53,228 nucleotides of DNA. Origin: Oscillospiraceae bacterium. Its GTDB lineage: Bacteria; Bacillota; Clostridia; Oscillospirales; Oscillospiraceae. Within the stretch, counting starts at the first letter, position 1. The number at the start of each line of letters is the position of its first letter. A model generated the notes under the pieces. It did not search any database. It was given only the letters and a program-made list of their open reading frames with translations, and was not told where the DNA came from. Both the position numbers and the translations under genes were made by a program. Of the stretch, positions 1-11,188 are shown piece by piece. Location: NCBI GenBank assembly GCA_017542425.1, contig JAFXXH010000002.1, positions 1 through 53,228 of the forward strand, given 5' to 3'.

Positions 1-120
1 CGCCAGGGACCGGAGCAGGGCCGCCCGCCGCCGGGCCGGGTCCAGCAAGCCCCTGCCCAGCATGGCCCCCGCCGCCGTCAGCAGCGCCGCCCCGGCCAGC
101 TTCCAGAAGGCGGCGCTCAC
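1..120 (-). CDS. spoIIIAB: Stage III sporulation protein AB, N-terminal part only
   Basis: The window holds only the first 40 codons; the gene runs off the left edge. It opens with GTG at 120-118, which overlaps the TGA of spoIIIAA (119-117), as expected for translationally coupled spoIIIA genes. The visible protein starts VSAAFWKLAGAALLTAAGAM and continues with an Arg-rich stretch. That fits the single N-terminal membrane segment and basic flank of SpoIIIAB. In the family, SpoIIIAB belongs to the SpoIIIA-SpoIIQ channel between mother cell and forespore and has been proposed to act with the ATPase SpoIIIAA. The call rests mainly on position directly downstream of spoIIIAA plus the membrane-segment N terminus. 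Confidence 0.75.
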   Translation of the reverse strand, partial: MSAAFWKLAGAALLTAAGAMLGRGLLDPARRRAALLRSLA

Positions 121-965
121 AGCATCTCCAGCCGGTAGCTGCGCCGGTCCGTGCCGGAGATGACCACGGCCCGGCGGAAGACCCCGGCCTCCAGCAGCTC
201 CCGGTAGCGGGGCATGGCGCGGAGCGCCGCCGCCGAGGCGGCGTGGGCCGTGGCGAAGATGGTCACGCCGCAGCCGGCCACCCGGCGCACGGCCTCCAGA
301 TCCGCCGGGTCGCTGATCTCGTCCAGGGCGATGACCTGGGGGTTCATGGCCCGCAGCAGGAGCAGCACCGCCTCCGCCTTGGGCAGGAAGGAGACCACGT
401 CCGTGCTCTCCCCCAGCTCGAACTGGGGCGCACCGCGCCAGACGGCGGCCACCTCCCCCCGCTCGTCCGCCAGGCCCACCCGGCGGCCCCGCCGGGCGCT
501 GCGGCGCACCAGTTCCCGCAGCAGCGTGGTCTTGCCGCCCCCCGGCGGGGAGAGGATCAGCAGGCTCTCGTCCCCCGGCGCGTCCAGCAGCCCCGCCCCC
601 GCCTCCGGGATCTGCCGGGGGATGCGCAGGCAGAGGGAGGACACGGCCTCCACGTCCGCCCGGGCGTCGCCGCAGACCCCCAGGCGCACGCCCCCCTCCG
701 CCCCCAGGAAGCCCCGGCGCAGCTCCTCCCGTACCGCGTGGTAGGAACTGCCCGTGGCCCGGTCCAGCACGCCGCGCAGCTCCGAAGCGTCCACCGGCGC
801 CTCCCGCAGCCGCCGCTCCGCCCCCCGGACCAGCAGCGTGGGGGGCCGTCCCCGCCGCAGGCGAAATTCCTCCCCGGAAGTCTGCACCGGCTCCGGCAGG
901 GCCAAAGCCCGGCGGCGCAGGTCCTCCGGCAGCAGATGCAGCGCCGCGCTCCATCCGTCAGGCAT
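117..965 (-). CDS. spoIIIAA: Stage III sporulation protein AA (mother-cell ATPase)
   Basis: This 282-aa protein begins MPDGWSAALHLLPEDLRRR. I chose ATG 965-963 because AAAGGAGGG lies just upstream; the frame stays open further but without a ribosome site. A Walker A motif (LSPPGGGKTTLL) and a Walker B-like IALDEI segment mark the AAA-type secretion ATPase fold, and the length is normal for SpoIIIAA. In spore formers it energises the SpoIIIA-SpoIIQ feeding-tube complex in the mother cell after engulfment. It is the first gene of the spoIIIA operon and overlaps spoIIIAB downstream. Its presence is the best evidence that the organism can sporulate. No sigma-E promoter was identified with confidence upstream. 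Confidence 0.93.
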   Translation of the reverse strand: MPDGWSAALHLLPEDLRRRALALPEPVQTSGEEFRLRRGRPPTLLVRGAERRLREAPVDASELRGVLDRATGSSYHAVREELRRGFLGAEGGVRLGVCGDARADVEAVSSLCLRIPRQIPEAGAGLLDAPGDESLLILSPPGGGKTTLLRELVRRSARRGRRVGLADERGEVAAVWRGAPQFELGESTDVVSFLPKAEAVLLLLRAMNPQVIALDEISDPADLEAVRRVAGCGVTIFATAHAASAAALRAMPRYRELLEAGVFRRAVVISGTDRRSYRLEML

Positions 966-1018
966 GTCCGCATCCCTCCTTTGCGAACATCCTATGCACG
1001 GGTGCCCGGGGGTATGAC

Positions 1019-1261
1019 TGGGGAGGGACCGGGAGCGGGCGATCTCTTCCTTCCCCCAGCGGGAGAAGGTGGCAGCCGCCGATCCCCCGCGAGGCGGATG
1101 ACGGAGGAGGGAGAACGCGACCGCTTGCAGACGGGAAAATCGTTCGCATACTCCCACAGCTGCGGTCATTTCCACGGCGCGGTCCCGTCACGTTCTCCCT
1201 CTCCCGCCGCCCTTGTGGGCGGCACCCTCCCCCGCTGGGGGAGGGAACGGGAGAGGGCGAT
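1019..1261. repeat. GC-rich intergenic repeat between spoIIIAA and eno
   Basis: Two 24-base direct repeats (about 1019-1042 and 1238-1261, starting GGGGAGGGA and ending GGGCGAT, differing at two bases) bracket about 195 bp. Just inside them, CTTCCCCCAGCGGGAGAAGG followed by TGGCAGCCGCC on the left is imperfectly inverted by GGCGGCACCC and CTCCCCCGCTGGGGGAGGG on the right. No coding potential is evident. It looks like a small non-autonomous repeat inserted between two leftward units. The 966-1395 gap otherwise holds only the eno terminator candidate. Confidence 0.5.
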
Positions 1262-1274
1262 GCAGCTCCGCCGG

Positions 1275-1354
1275 AAAACAGAAACGGGCAGGACCCCGCC
1301 CCGCAGGCTTTGGCGCAACGGCCTTGCCTGGGGGGAGAAGTCCTGCCTGTTTCT
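1275..1354 (-). terminator. Candidate terminator after eno (long-loop hairpin)
   Basis: The arms 1280-1294 and 1340-1354 pair over 15 bases with one mismatch (AGAAACGGGCAGGAC against GTCCTGCCTGTTTCT). On the minus strand the hairpin is followed by GTTTTCC. The loop is long (about 45 bases) and the T run short, so this may be a weak or factor-assisted terminator for the glycolytic unit. Confidence 0.4.
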
Positions 1355-1395
1355 ATTTGGTCTTCCGGTCTCGCCCTACACGGGCGCGTCCTCGT

Positions 1396-4251
<2,856 letters not shown>

Positions 4252-4252
<1 letters not shown>

Positions 4253-5028
4253 CAGTCCTCCTGACGGCTCGCCTCAATGATCTGGACGAAGTCGCCGGGC
4301 ACCAGGCTGGCCCCGCCGATGAGGCCGCCGTCGATGTCGGGCATGGCCAGCAGCTCGGCGGCGTTCCGGGCGTTCATGCTGCCGCCGTAGAGGATGCTGA
4401 CGGCCCGGGCCGCCCGGGCGTCGTACTTCTTGCGCAGCAGGGTGCGGATGCCCTCGCAGACCTCCTGGGCCTGCTCCGCCGTGGCGGTCTTGCCGGTGCC
4501 AATGGCCCAGATGGGCTCATAGGCGATGACCACCCGCCGCAGCTCCCGGGCGCTGACCCCGGACAGGGCGGACATGACCTGATAGGCCAGCAGCTCGGCG
4601 GTGACGCCCATCTCCCGCTGGGCCAGGCTCTCGCCCACGCAGACGATGGGCACCAGCCCGGCGTTGAGGGCGGCGCGGACTTTGCGGTTCACGCTCTGGT
4701 CGGTCTCGTTGTAGTACTGGCGGCGCTCGGAGTGGCCGATGATGACGTACTTCACCCCCAGGTCGGTGAGCATGTTGGCGGCCACTTCCCCGGTGAAGGC
4801 CCCCTTCTCCTCATAGTGCATGGTCTCCGCGCCTACGGCGATGCGGGTGCCCTTCAGGGCCTTCTGGGCGGTGGTGATGTTCAGCGCGGGCATACACAGC
4901 ACGACCTCGCTGCGAATGTTCTCCGGCATCTTGCCCCGGATCTCTGCGGCAAAGGCCACGGTCTCGGAGGCGGTCTTGTGCATCTTCCAGTTTCCGGCGA
5001 TGATGGTCTTGCGGTAATGTCTGTTCAT
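4252..5028 (-). CDS. tpiA: Triosephosphate isomerase
   Basis: This 258-aa TIM-barrel enzyme interconverts dihydroxyacetone phosphate and glyceraldehyde 3-phosphate. The catalytic segments are all visible: AGNWKM (Asn13, Lys15), IGHSERR with the electrophilic His, and AYEPIWAIGTGKTA with the base Glu. Near the end, YGGSMNARNA and GGLIGGASL form the phosphate-binding region. ATG 5028-5026 follows AGAAGGGA. It lies between pgk (59-base gap) and gpmI (one-base overlap) in the lower-glycolysis unit. Confidence 0.97.
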
Positions 5029-5087
5029 GTCTCGGTCCCTTCTTTCTAATATATCGGAATGCGCTTGCTGCGCGCAGGGCGTTTGGT

Positions 5088-6365
5088 TCAGCGGTCCAGC
5101 AGGCAGGCCACGCCGGGGAGGACCTTGCCCTCCATGAATTCCAGGCTGGCCCCGCCGCCGGTGGAGATGTGGGTCATGCGCTCGGCATAGCCCAGCTGCT
5201 GCACGGCGGCGGCGCTGTCTCCCCCGCCGATGATGGTGACGGCCTGGCTCTCGGCCAGGGCCTGGGCGATGGCCTTCGTCCCGGCGGCAAAGGCGGGGAA
5301 CTCGAAGACGCCCATGGGCCCGTTCCAGATGACGGTCCCGGCGGTGCGGATGGCCTCGGAGAACAGTCGGACGGTCTTGGGGCCGATGTCCAGACCCATA
5401 TAGCCCGCCGGGATCATGGACACGTCCACGGTCAGGAAGCTGTCGGTGTTCTCAAAGCGCTCGTGTACGGCGGTGTCCACCGGCAGCAGGAGCATGACGC
5501 CCTTTTCGGCGGCCTTGGAGAGCATCTCGCGGGCATAGTCCACCTTGTCCGCCTCCAGCAGACTGGTGCCGATCTCATAGCCCTGGGCCTTGAGGAAGGT
5601 GTAGGCCATGCCGCCGCCGATGATGACGGTGTCCGCAATCTCCAGCAGATTGTTGATGACGCCGATCTTGTCGCTGACCTTGGCCCCGCCCAGGATCGCC
5701 ACCAGGGGACGCTTGGGATTGGCCAGGGCGCCGCCGATCAGCTCCAGCTCCTTCTGGATCAGGAAGCCGCTGACGGCGGGCAGGTAGTCCGCCACCCCGG
5801 CGGTGCTGGCGTGGGCCCGGTGGACCGCGCCGAAGGCGTCGGAGACGTAGACGCCGTCCGCGCCCGCCAGGTCGGCCAGGGCCTTGGCGGTCTTGGGGTC
5901 GTTTTTCGTCTCGCCCTTTTCAAAGCGGGTGTTCTCCAGCAGCAGGACCTGGCCGGGCTGCAGGGCGGCGGCTTTGGCCTGAGCGTCCGGGCCGACCACG
6001 TCCGCGGCCATTTCCACGGGCAGTTCCAGCAGCTCGCCCAGGCGGACGGCCACGGGGGCCAGACTCAGCTTGCGGAGGCTGTCGCGCCAGGCCTCCTCCG
6101 TCAGTTCCTCCGGCTTTTTGCCCTTCTCGGTCTGCTTTTTCACATAGCTCTCATAGGTGGCGTTGGGCTTGCCCAGGTGGGAGCAGGCGATGACCGCCGC
6201 GCCCTGGTCCAGCAGATAGCGGATGGTGGGCAGGGCGGCGCGGATGCGCTTGTCGTCGGTGATGGCCCCGGTCTTTTTGTCCTGCGGCACGTTGAAGTCG
6301 CAGCGCAGCAGGACCTTCTTCCCACGCACGTCCACGTCGGTCACGGTTTTTTTGTTGTAGTTCAT
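5088..6365 (-). CDS. pgk: Phosphoglycerate kinase
   Basis: The protein is about 425 aa and makes ATP from 1,3-bisphosphoglycerate. It starts [20 protein letters not shown], followed by RCDFNVPQ. The family features [27 protein letters not shown] and the C-terminal GGGDSAAAV loop are present. Two adjacent ATGs occur (6368-6366 and 6365-6363); the second sits at better spacing from GGAGGG. The protein is roughly 25-30 residues longer than a typical 395-aa Pgk because of a charged insert after CSHLGKP ([15 protein letters not shown]). Upstream in-frame sequence reads through an intergenic repeat and is not counted. Confidence 0.97.
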   Translation of the reverse strand: MNYNKKTVTDVDVRGKKVLLRCDFNVPQDKKTGAITDDKRIRAALPTIRYLLDQGAAVIACSHLGKPNATYESYVKKQTEKGKKPEELTEEAWRDSLRKLSLAPVAVRLGELLELPVEMAADVVGPDAQAKAAALQPGQVLLLENTRFEKGETKNDPKTAKALADLAGADGVYVSDAFGAVHRAHASTAGVADYLPAVSGFLIQKELELIGGALANPKRPLVAILGGAKVSDKIGVINNLLEIADTVIIGGGMAYTFLKAQGYEIGTSLLEADKVDYAREMLSKAAEKGVMLLLPVDTAVHERFENTDSFLTVDVSMIPAGYMGLDIGPKTVRLFSEAIRTAGTVIWNGPMGVFEFPAFAAGTKAIAQALAESQAVTIIGGGDSAAAVQQLGYAERMTHISTGGGASLEFMEGKVLPGVACLLDR

Positions 6366-6393
6366 CATGTCCCTCCAAAATGTCACGGAATTG

Positions 6394-6424
6394 CAGGGCG
6401 CGCCGACCCCGGCGCGCCGGGCGT
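6394..6424. repeat. GGGCGCGCC palindrome between trmL and pgk
   Basis: A short GC palindrome (GGGCGCGCCGACCCCGGCGC and on) fills the gap between trmL and pgk. The same hairpin seed recurs at 23116-23146 and at about 53047-53075, so it is a dispersed intergenic repeat here. It could attenuate read-through from trmL into pgk. Confidence 0.55.
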
Positions 6425-6913
6425 TCAGGTTGCTTCTTCCAGCATCATTCCCGTCTGTTTCAGGCCCGGAAAGCCCTGCTGCCGCAGCGCCTCGTAGACC
6501 AGGATGGCCGCGCTGTTGCTGAGGTTCAGGGAACGGACCGGCCCGGCCATGGGGATGCGGACGCAGCGGTCCCGATAGCGCTCCCGCAGCCACGCGGGCA
6601 GTCCGGCGGTCTCCTTGCCGAAGAGCAGCTGCACGTCCCCCCGCAGATCCGCCTCCGCGTAGCTCCGGGGGGCCTTGGTGGTGGCCAGCCAGAGGTTTGC
6701 GTCCCCCCGGCGGGCAAAGTATTCCTCGATGTCGGCATAGACGCTGACGGACACATAGGGCCAGTAGTCCAGCCCCGCCCGCCGCACCGCCCGGTCGCTC
6801 ACGTCGAACAGGGGTTTGATGAGGTGGAGGCTGGCCCCAGTGCAGGCGCAGGTCCGGGCGATGTTCCCGGTGTTCATCGGGATCTCCGGCTCATGCAGCA
6901 CCACGTCGATCAC
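6425..6913 (-). CDS. trmL: tRNA (cytidine/uridine-34-2'-O)-methyltransferase, TrmL type
   Basis: This 162-aa protein of the SPOUT (TrmH) superfamily uses SAM to 2'-O-methylate the wobble nucleotide of certain tRNAs. The family motifs are visible: [14 protein letters not shown] near the N terminus, [11 protein letters not shown] (motif 2) and the knot segment [19 protein letters not shown] (motif 3). Start is GTG 6913-6911, preceded by a G-rich ribosome site. It is the first gene of the leftward unit that leads into pgk-tpiA-gpmI-eno, with a well-formed promoter about 50 bases upstream. The length (about 155-165 aa) is normal. Confidence 0.92.
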   Translation of the reverse strand: MIDVVLHEPEIPMNTGNIARTCACTGASLHLIKPLFDVSDRAVRRAGLDYWPYVSVSVYADIEEYFARRGDANLWLATTKAPRSYAEADLRGDVQLLFGKETAGLPAWLRERYRDRCVRIPMAGPVRSLNLSNSAAILVYEALRQQGFPGLKQTGMMLEEAT

Positions 6914-6964
6914 CCCGTCCCCCCCTTATGCCCTGATTCCAGACGTTCCATACAAGTGCTTGTT

Positions 6965-6993
6965 ATTATACACCTTTTTGCCTCTGAAATCAA
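6965..6993 (-). promoter_or_regulatory. Leftward vegetative promoter for trmL and the glycolysis unit
   Basis: On the minus strand TTGATT (6993-6988) and TATAAT (6970-6965) are separated by exactly 17 bases. It points at trmL and is the only strong promoter seen ahead of the five-gene run. Confidence 0.8.
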
Positions 6994-7053
6994 GGGAAAC
7001 CTGTGTCTTGCGTCCATATTTTTTCCCGTTTTTCATATTTTAACGCTTCTTTC

Positions 7054-7082
7054 TTGAAAAAAAGCACCCGCCGGCTTATAAT
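7054..7082 (+). promoter_or_regulatory. Rightward vegetative promoter for the GT2-pflX pair
   Basis: TTGAAA (7054-7059) and TATAAT (7077-7082) have a 17-base spacer. The predicted start near 7089 leaves a leader of about 18 bases that carries the GAGAGGTG ribosome site. Confidence 0.85.
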
Positions 7083-7106
7083 GGGGCCCAAAGAGAGGTG
7101 CTGAAA

Positions 7107-7859
7107 ATGAACACGATTGATCTGGTGGTCCCCTGCTACAACGAGGAGGCCGTGCTGCCGGTAAGCGCGCCGGTGCTGCTGGGGGTGCTGCGGGAGCTGG
7201 TGGCCCTGGGCCTGGCGGGGCCGGACAGCAGATTGCTGCTGGTGGACGACGGCTCCGCCGACGGGACCTGGGGGCTGATCGAGGGTCTCTGCGCCAGGGA
7301 GCCGGAGGTCTGCGGGCTGAAGCTCCGGTGCAACCGGGGGCACCAGAACGCGGTCATGGCCGGGCTGCTCACCGCCGCCCGCCACGCCGACGCCGCCGTG
7401 ACCATCGACGCGGACCTGCAGGACGACCCACAGGCCATTGCGGACATGGCGCGGCAGTTCGCCGCCGGGACGCCCATCGTCTGCGGCGTCCGGGCCAGCC
7501 GGGCCAGCGACAGCTTCCTCAAGCGCGTCACGGCCCGGGGCTTTTATGTGCTGGTCCGGCTGGGGGGCGCAAAGGTGATCTTTGACCACGCGGACTTCCG
7601 CCTGATGAGCCGGGAGGCCATTCGGCGGCTGAGCTGCTTCGGCACGGAGGACCTGTTCCTCCGGGGCCTGGTGACCCGGCTGGGGCTGCCCATCGGCACC
7701 GTGCGCTACGACCGTTCCCCCCGGCTGGCCGGGGAGAGCAAGTACACGCTGAAAAAGATGCTGCATCTGGCCCGGCGGGGCTTCCAGAGCGGGCGGATGA
7801 AGATGGCCCAGACGCCGCAGATCGGGGAACTCTACATCGAGCGGGAGCTGATGCAATGA
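7107..7859 (+). CDS. Family 2 glycosyltransferase, DPM1/GtrB-like but without membrane tail
   Basis: This 250-aa protein is a GT-A fold glycosyltransferase. It has the N-terminal IDLVVPCYNEE strand, LLVDDGSADGTW (nucleotide-binding DDG), and ITIDADLQDDP-type metal and acceptor motifs (here VTIDADLQDDPQAI). Relatives such as polyprenyl-phosphate glucosyl/mannosyl transferases usually continue into one or two C-terminal membrane helices. Here the protein stops soon after the YTLKKMLHLA helix with a soluble tail, so it is probably cytoplasmic or peripheral. ATG 7107 follows GAGAGGTG; a GTG three codons earlier lies inside that site. It overlaps the downstream radical SAM gene by ATGA. Donor and acceptor are unknown. 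Confidence 0.85.
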   Translation: MNTIDLVVPCYNEEAVLPVSAPVLLGVLRELVALGLAGPDSRLLLVDDGSADGTWGLIEGLCAREPEVCGLKLRCNRGHQNAVMAGLLTAARHADAAVTIDADLQDDPQAIADMARQFAAGTPIVCGVRASRASDSFLKRVTARGFYVLVRLGGAKVIFDHADFRLMSREAIRRLSCFGTEDLFLRGLVTRLGLPIGTVRYDRSPRLAGESKYTLKKMLHLARRGFQSGRMKMAQTPQIGELYIERELMQ

Positions 7860-8746
7860 GCCGCTGCCGTCTCTGTCCCCGGCGCTGCGGCGCGGAGCGG
7901 GATCGCTCCCCCGGCTTCTGCGGCGTGCCCGCAGCGCCCCTGGTCTGCCGGGCCGCGCCCCACTTCGGGGAGGAACCCTGCATCAGCGGCAGCCGGGGCA
8001 GCGGGGCGGTGTTCTTCGCCGGCTGCGCCCTGGGCTGCGTCTACTGCCAGAATCGGGAAATCAGTCGGGGGTCTGCGGGGGTGAAGCTGGACGTGCCCGC
8101 CCTGCGGGACCTCTTTCGCCGCCTGGCGGACAGCGGGGTCCACAACCTGAACCTGGTGACGGCCAGCCATTTCAGTGACACGGTAGCCGAGGCCCTGGCG
8201 GGGCTGCGGCTGGAGATCCCGGTGGTCTGGAACAGTTCCGGCTATGAGACCGTGGAGCAGCTGCGGCAGCTGGAGGGGCTGGTGCAGGTCTGGCTTCCCG
8301 ACTTCAAATACGCCGACCCCATGCTGGCCGCCCGCTACAGCGCCGCGCCGGACTATCCCCAGGTGGCCCTGGCCGCCATTCAGGAGATGTACCGCCAGGC
8401 CGGTCCGGCGGACCTGGACGGGGACGGGCTGCTGCGGCGGGGCGTGCTGATCCGGCACCTGATCCTCCCCGGCGCGGCGGAAAACACCCTGCGGGTCATC
8501 GACGCGGTGGAAGACCACTTCCCCGCACAGAACATCCTGTTCAGCCTCATGGCCCAATATACCCCCATGCCGGGGCTGGACCGCTGGCCGGAGCTGACAA
8601 GGCCTGTCTCCCGGGAGGAATACGAGCGATGCCGGAGTTATCTGGACTTTTCGGAGATTGAAAAGGGCTATGTGCAGGAATTGGAGAGCGCGGGAACGGA
8701 GCAGATCCCGGCCTTTGACGGGACGGGAGTCCAGGGGAAAAATTGA
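7856..8746 (+). CDS. Radical SAM protein of the PflX (COG1313) type
   Basis: The protein is 296 aa. Its N terminus is Cys-rich (CRLCPRRCGAERDRS), and the radical SAM cluster motif CxxxCxxC is in FFAGCALGCVYCQN. The pattern is that of PflX/COG1313 proteins, which resemble pyruvate formate-lyase activating enzyme but have no established substrate. ATG 7856 overlaps the stop of the glycosyltransferase gene, so the two form an operon. The stop codon touches the left arm of an inverted-repeat element (8746-8911). A glycyl-radical enzyme partner is not in the window. Confidence 0.85.
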   Translation: MSRCRLCPRRCGAERDRSPGFCGVPAAPLVCRAAPHFGEEPCISGSRGSGAVFFAGCALGCVYCQNREISRGSAGVKLDVPALRDLFRRLADSGVHNLNLVTASHFSDTVAEALAGLRLEIPVVWNSSGYETVEQLRQLEGLVQVWLPDFKYADPMLAARYSAAPDYPQVALAAIQEMYRQAGPADLDGDGLLRRGVLIRHLILPGAAENTLRVIDAVEDHFPAQNILFSLMAQYTPMPGLDRWPELTRPVSREEYERCRSYLDFSEIEKGYVQELESAGTEQIPAFDGTGVQGKN

Positions 8747-8911
8747 AAACTTAAGACTTAAGACTGAAAAATGAATCATTTTCTGCGAATCGAAAGATTG
8801 TCGGGATGTCGAAACGCTGCGTTGACATGGGTGTTTCACCAGACGCAGACCCGTTCCGTCATCGCATTCATATTCATTATTCATTTTTCAGTCTTCAGTC
8901 TTCAGTAAAAC
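8746..8911. repeat. 166-bp inverted-repeat element (CTGAAGACTGAAAAATGAAT type)
   Basis: The left arm 8746-8776 (AAAACTTAAGACTTAAGACT, then GAAAAATGAAT) is inverted at 8879-8911 (ATTCATTTTTCAGTCTTCAG and on) with few mismatches over about 30 bases. Each arm carries a short internal tandem repeat (TTAAGAC or GTCTTCA). The roughly 100-base centre has no gene. It begins on the last base of the preceding stop codon. It looks like a MITE-type non-autonomous element. Confidence 0.7.
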
Positions 8912-9001
8912 GCATTCGCCCCGCTCCCCTGTTCGCTGACCAAACGTGTTGCTTCCGGTGTTTCGCGGACGCTGTTGGTCTATGCGCAGTAGTGAAATTC
9001 C

Positions 9002-9057
9002 AAAAAAACACCCGGGGCAGACCCTTCTCCCTGCTTTTGCGGGTTTGGGTCTGCCCC
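9002..9057 (-). terminator. Rho-independent terminator of the LCP gene
   Basis: The 11-bp perfect stem GGGGCAGACCC (9014-9024) / GGGTCTGCCCC (9047-9057) is followed on the minus strand by a run of seven T (9008-9002). It ends transcription about 50 bases after the LCP stop codon. Confidence 0.88.
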
Positions 9058-9107
9058 AGGCGTATCTTTGCGCGTTTGCGCCGCGTTGTTTCAAAACATG
9101 CCTGCCC

Positions 9108-10811
9108 TCAGCCGTTGTCCGCCGGGGTCTCCGGCTGGGCGGGGGGCTCCGCCGGGGCCGGGGCGACGGGCTGGGCGGGAGCTTCCGGCTGGGCCGGGGT
9201 CGCGGGCTGGACGGGCGTCTCCGGCTGGGCCGGGGTCGCGGGTTGGGCGGGCGTCTCCGGCTGGGCCGGGTTCTCCGGTTGGGTCGGCGTTTGCGGCTGG
9301 GCCGGGGTCTCCGGTTGGGCCGGGGTTTCCGGCTGAGTCGGGGTTTCCGGCTGGGTGGGGGTCTCCGGCTGAGTCGGCGTTTCCGCCTGGGCCGGGGTCT
9401 CCGGCTGGGCGGGCGTGGCGGTCTGCGCCGGGGCGGCGGGCTGCCACTGCTGCGTCCCCGTGCCCTGGGCGCTGAGGCCCTGGTAGCCGTAGCTGTGGAC
9501 CCCGGGGGCGTGGGCCACGACCCGGCCCGCCGCATAGGTGCAGTCCAGGCAGTAGAACGAACCGATGCCGCCCAGAATCACGCCGTTGGAGGCGTAAACA
9601 TGGGAGCCGCTGCCCATCAGCAGGTTCAGGTTTTGCAGCTTCACGTCCTCCTCATAGGGGTTGATGGACGCATTGATCATCTCCAGCCAGGCGTCCTGAT
9701 CCGGGCAGACGAAGCTGACGCCGTTGATGGGGCCGCCGCCGTAGGGCATGGTCTGGAAGGTGATGTCCTCCGGCTTGCAGCTCAGGAACTGCATGGCGAA
9801 CCACAGGGCGTTGTCGGCGCTCAGGTCGGTCTCCACTTCCCGGGAGAAGATCTCCAGCAGCGCGGGGATGTTGGGGATGTTCCCGGCGGAGAGGAGCTGC
9901 TCGGCCAGGGCTTTCAGCACGTCGTGCTGCACGTCGATGCGCTGGAGGTCGCCGCCCGCGTAGCCGTCGCGGAAGCGGCAGATCTGCACGGCCTGCTGGC
10001 CGGTCAGACACTGATAGCCGCCGGGGATGTCGATATAGAGGTCCTGAACGAAGTCCACATAGTAAAAGCCTTCCGGGGGCACCTCGTACCAGACGCCGCC
10101 GATGGCGTCCACCACCTGCTCCATGGCCTGGATGCTGACGATGGCGTAGCTGTCCACCTGGAAGCCCAGGAGCTTGCGGATCTCCCGCTTCATGTTGGCG
10201 ATGGCGTCCTCCCCGTTGGCGACGGCGGCGGGATAGACCACGTTGATCTTCTTGGGGGAGCTGGACCAGCCGATGTTGATGAGGGTATCCCGGGGGATGT
10301 TGGTCAGGCTGATCTTGTGGTTTACGGTGTCAAAGCAGCCCACCACGATGCTGTCCGTGCTGTTGCTCACCCGGTCCAGTCCGGCGATGAGGACGGTGTA
10401 GACGCCCTCCCGCCGGTCGCCGCTCAGGTCCAGTTCGGGCGCGACGCCGGGGGCCATGGTGGGGGTGGGGGCCGGGGTCTCCGTCACCTCCGGGCTCTGG
10501 ACGCGGTTGGGGTCGTCCGAGGCCACGGGCAGCGGCGTTTCCGTCGGGGGCAGCGGCTGGCCGCCGTCCAGCACCCGGAACACCACAATGGTCAGCAGCG
10601 CCAGCACGATCAGCGCCAGCACCCCGAAGAGCACGCGGGTCTTCCGCACCGCGCCGCCGGACTTCTGCGCGGGCGTCGGGGGCTCCGGGGTCTCCGGCGC
10701 TGCCGCCGTTTCCGGGGCAGCCTGCGGCGTCTCCGTCACTTCCGGGGCGGCAGCCTCCGGCTGCTCCCGCTCGATCTCGGATCCCGTTTGTTCCTGTTTG
10801 TTGTCATTCAT
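9108..10811 (-). CDS. LCP (LytR-CpsA-Psr) family protein with proline-rich repeat tail
   Basis: This 567-aa type II membrane protein has an acidic, Pro/Glu-rich cytoplasmic segment (1-55) and one membrane helix (about 60-80, LFGVLALIVLALLTIVVF). A Thr/Pro linker and an LCP domain (about 137-290) follow, with TVLIAGLD, SLTNIPRDT and QICRFRDGYAGGDLQR. In the family these residues bind polyprenyl-pyrophosphate sugars, and the enzymes ligate glycopolymers to peptidoglycan. The last about 105 residues are 17 hexapeptide repeats of the type PAQPET, probably a wall-spanning or surface-exposed stalk. ATG 10811 follows AGGGAGT; an upstream in-frame ATG lacks a site. A terminator lies directly downstream. 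Confidence 0.93.
   Translation of the reverse strand: MNDNKQEQTGSEIEREQPEAAAPEVTETPQAAPETAAAPETPEPPTPAQKSGGAVRKTRVLFGVLALIVLALLTIVVFRVLDGGQPLPPTETPLPVASDDPNRVQSPEVTETPAPTPTMAPGVAPELDLSGDRREGVYTVLIAGLDRVSNSTDSIVVGCFDTVNHKISLTNIPRDTLINIGWSSSPKKINVVYPAAVANGEDAIANMKREIRKLLGFQVDSYAIVSIQAMEQVVDAIGGVWYEVPPEGFYYVDFVQDLYIDIPGGYQCLTGQQAVQICRFRDGYAGGDLQRIDVQHDVLKALAEQLLSAGNIPNIPALLEIFSREVETDLSADNALWFAMQFLSCKPEDITFQTMPYGGGPINGVSFVCPDQDAWLEMINASINPYEEDVKLQNLNLLMGSGSHVYASNGVILGGIGSFYCLDCTYAAGRVVAHAPGVHSYGYQGLSAQGTGTQQWQPAAPAQTATPAQPETPAQAETPTQPETPTQPETPTQPETPAQPETPAQPQTPTQPENPAQPETPAQPATPAQPETPVQPATPAQPEAPAQPVAPAPAEPPAQPETPADNG
9118..9440 (-). repeat. In-gene tandem repeat (18-bp units) encoding PxQPET hexapeptides
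   Basis: About 17 imperfect 18-bp units encode variants PAQPET, PTQPET, PAQPAT and PVQPAT at the C terminus of the LCP protein. Units are similar enough at DNA level to change number by slippage or recombination. It is coding repeat, not a CRISPR array: there are no spacers. Confidence 0.9.
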
Positions 10812-11108
10812 AGGCAGACTCCCTGCTTTCTGTTTCCTTTCCATACCGCGCCGCCGGACGGGAAACGGCGTCTGGCCCTGCGTGCGGCATATTTGCCGAA
10901 AGTACGGCCTCCGGCAAGCAAGTTATCCTCATTCTATTCCGCTTTGCGGCGGAATATGTCCATCGGGGGATGATAAACCCGGATTGCATCGGAATTGAAT
11001 CCGTGTCAGATTTCCTCAGCTTCTGATCCGGCGTCCCGCTCCGCATCCTGCATGGCGTATCGCCATGCAACATACCTGTTTTGAAGAAAGGATACTCCTT
11101 GCGAACTG

Positions 11109-11155
11109 TTGACTTTTGAAGCCGCAGCGCATAGAATGGAAGTGGGAATTCCCAC
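11109..11155 (+). promoter_or_regulatory. Toxin-antitoxin promoter with palindromic operator
   Basis: TTGACT (11109-11114) and TAGAAT (11132-11137) have a 17-base spacer. The perfect 14-bp palindrome GTGGGAATTCCCAC (11142-11155) covers the expected transcription start. That position suits autorepression by the AbrB-like antitoxin encoded 33 bases downstream. The 10812-11108 stretch before it holds two short hairpins (including 11050-11068) and no gene. Confidence 0.75.
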
Positions 11156-11188
11156 GACCCCACTTTCCGATCTGCAGGAGGTATCACA

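Noticed and set aside
9118-9440. Possible CRISPR array from regular repeats
   Set aside because: The units are 18 bp, contiguous and encode the hexapeptide tail of the LCP protein; there are no spacers and no cas genes.
10812-11188. Small minus-strand frames between the LCP gene and the antitoxin
   Set aside because: They have no ribosome sites or motifs and overlap the toxin-antitoxin promoter and its hairpins.
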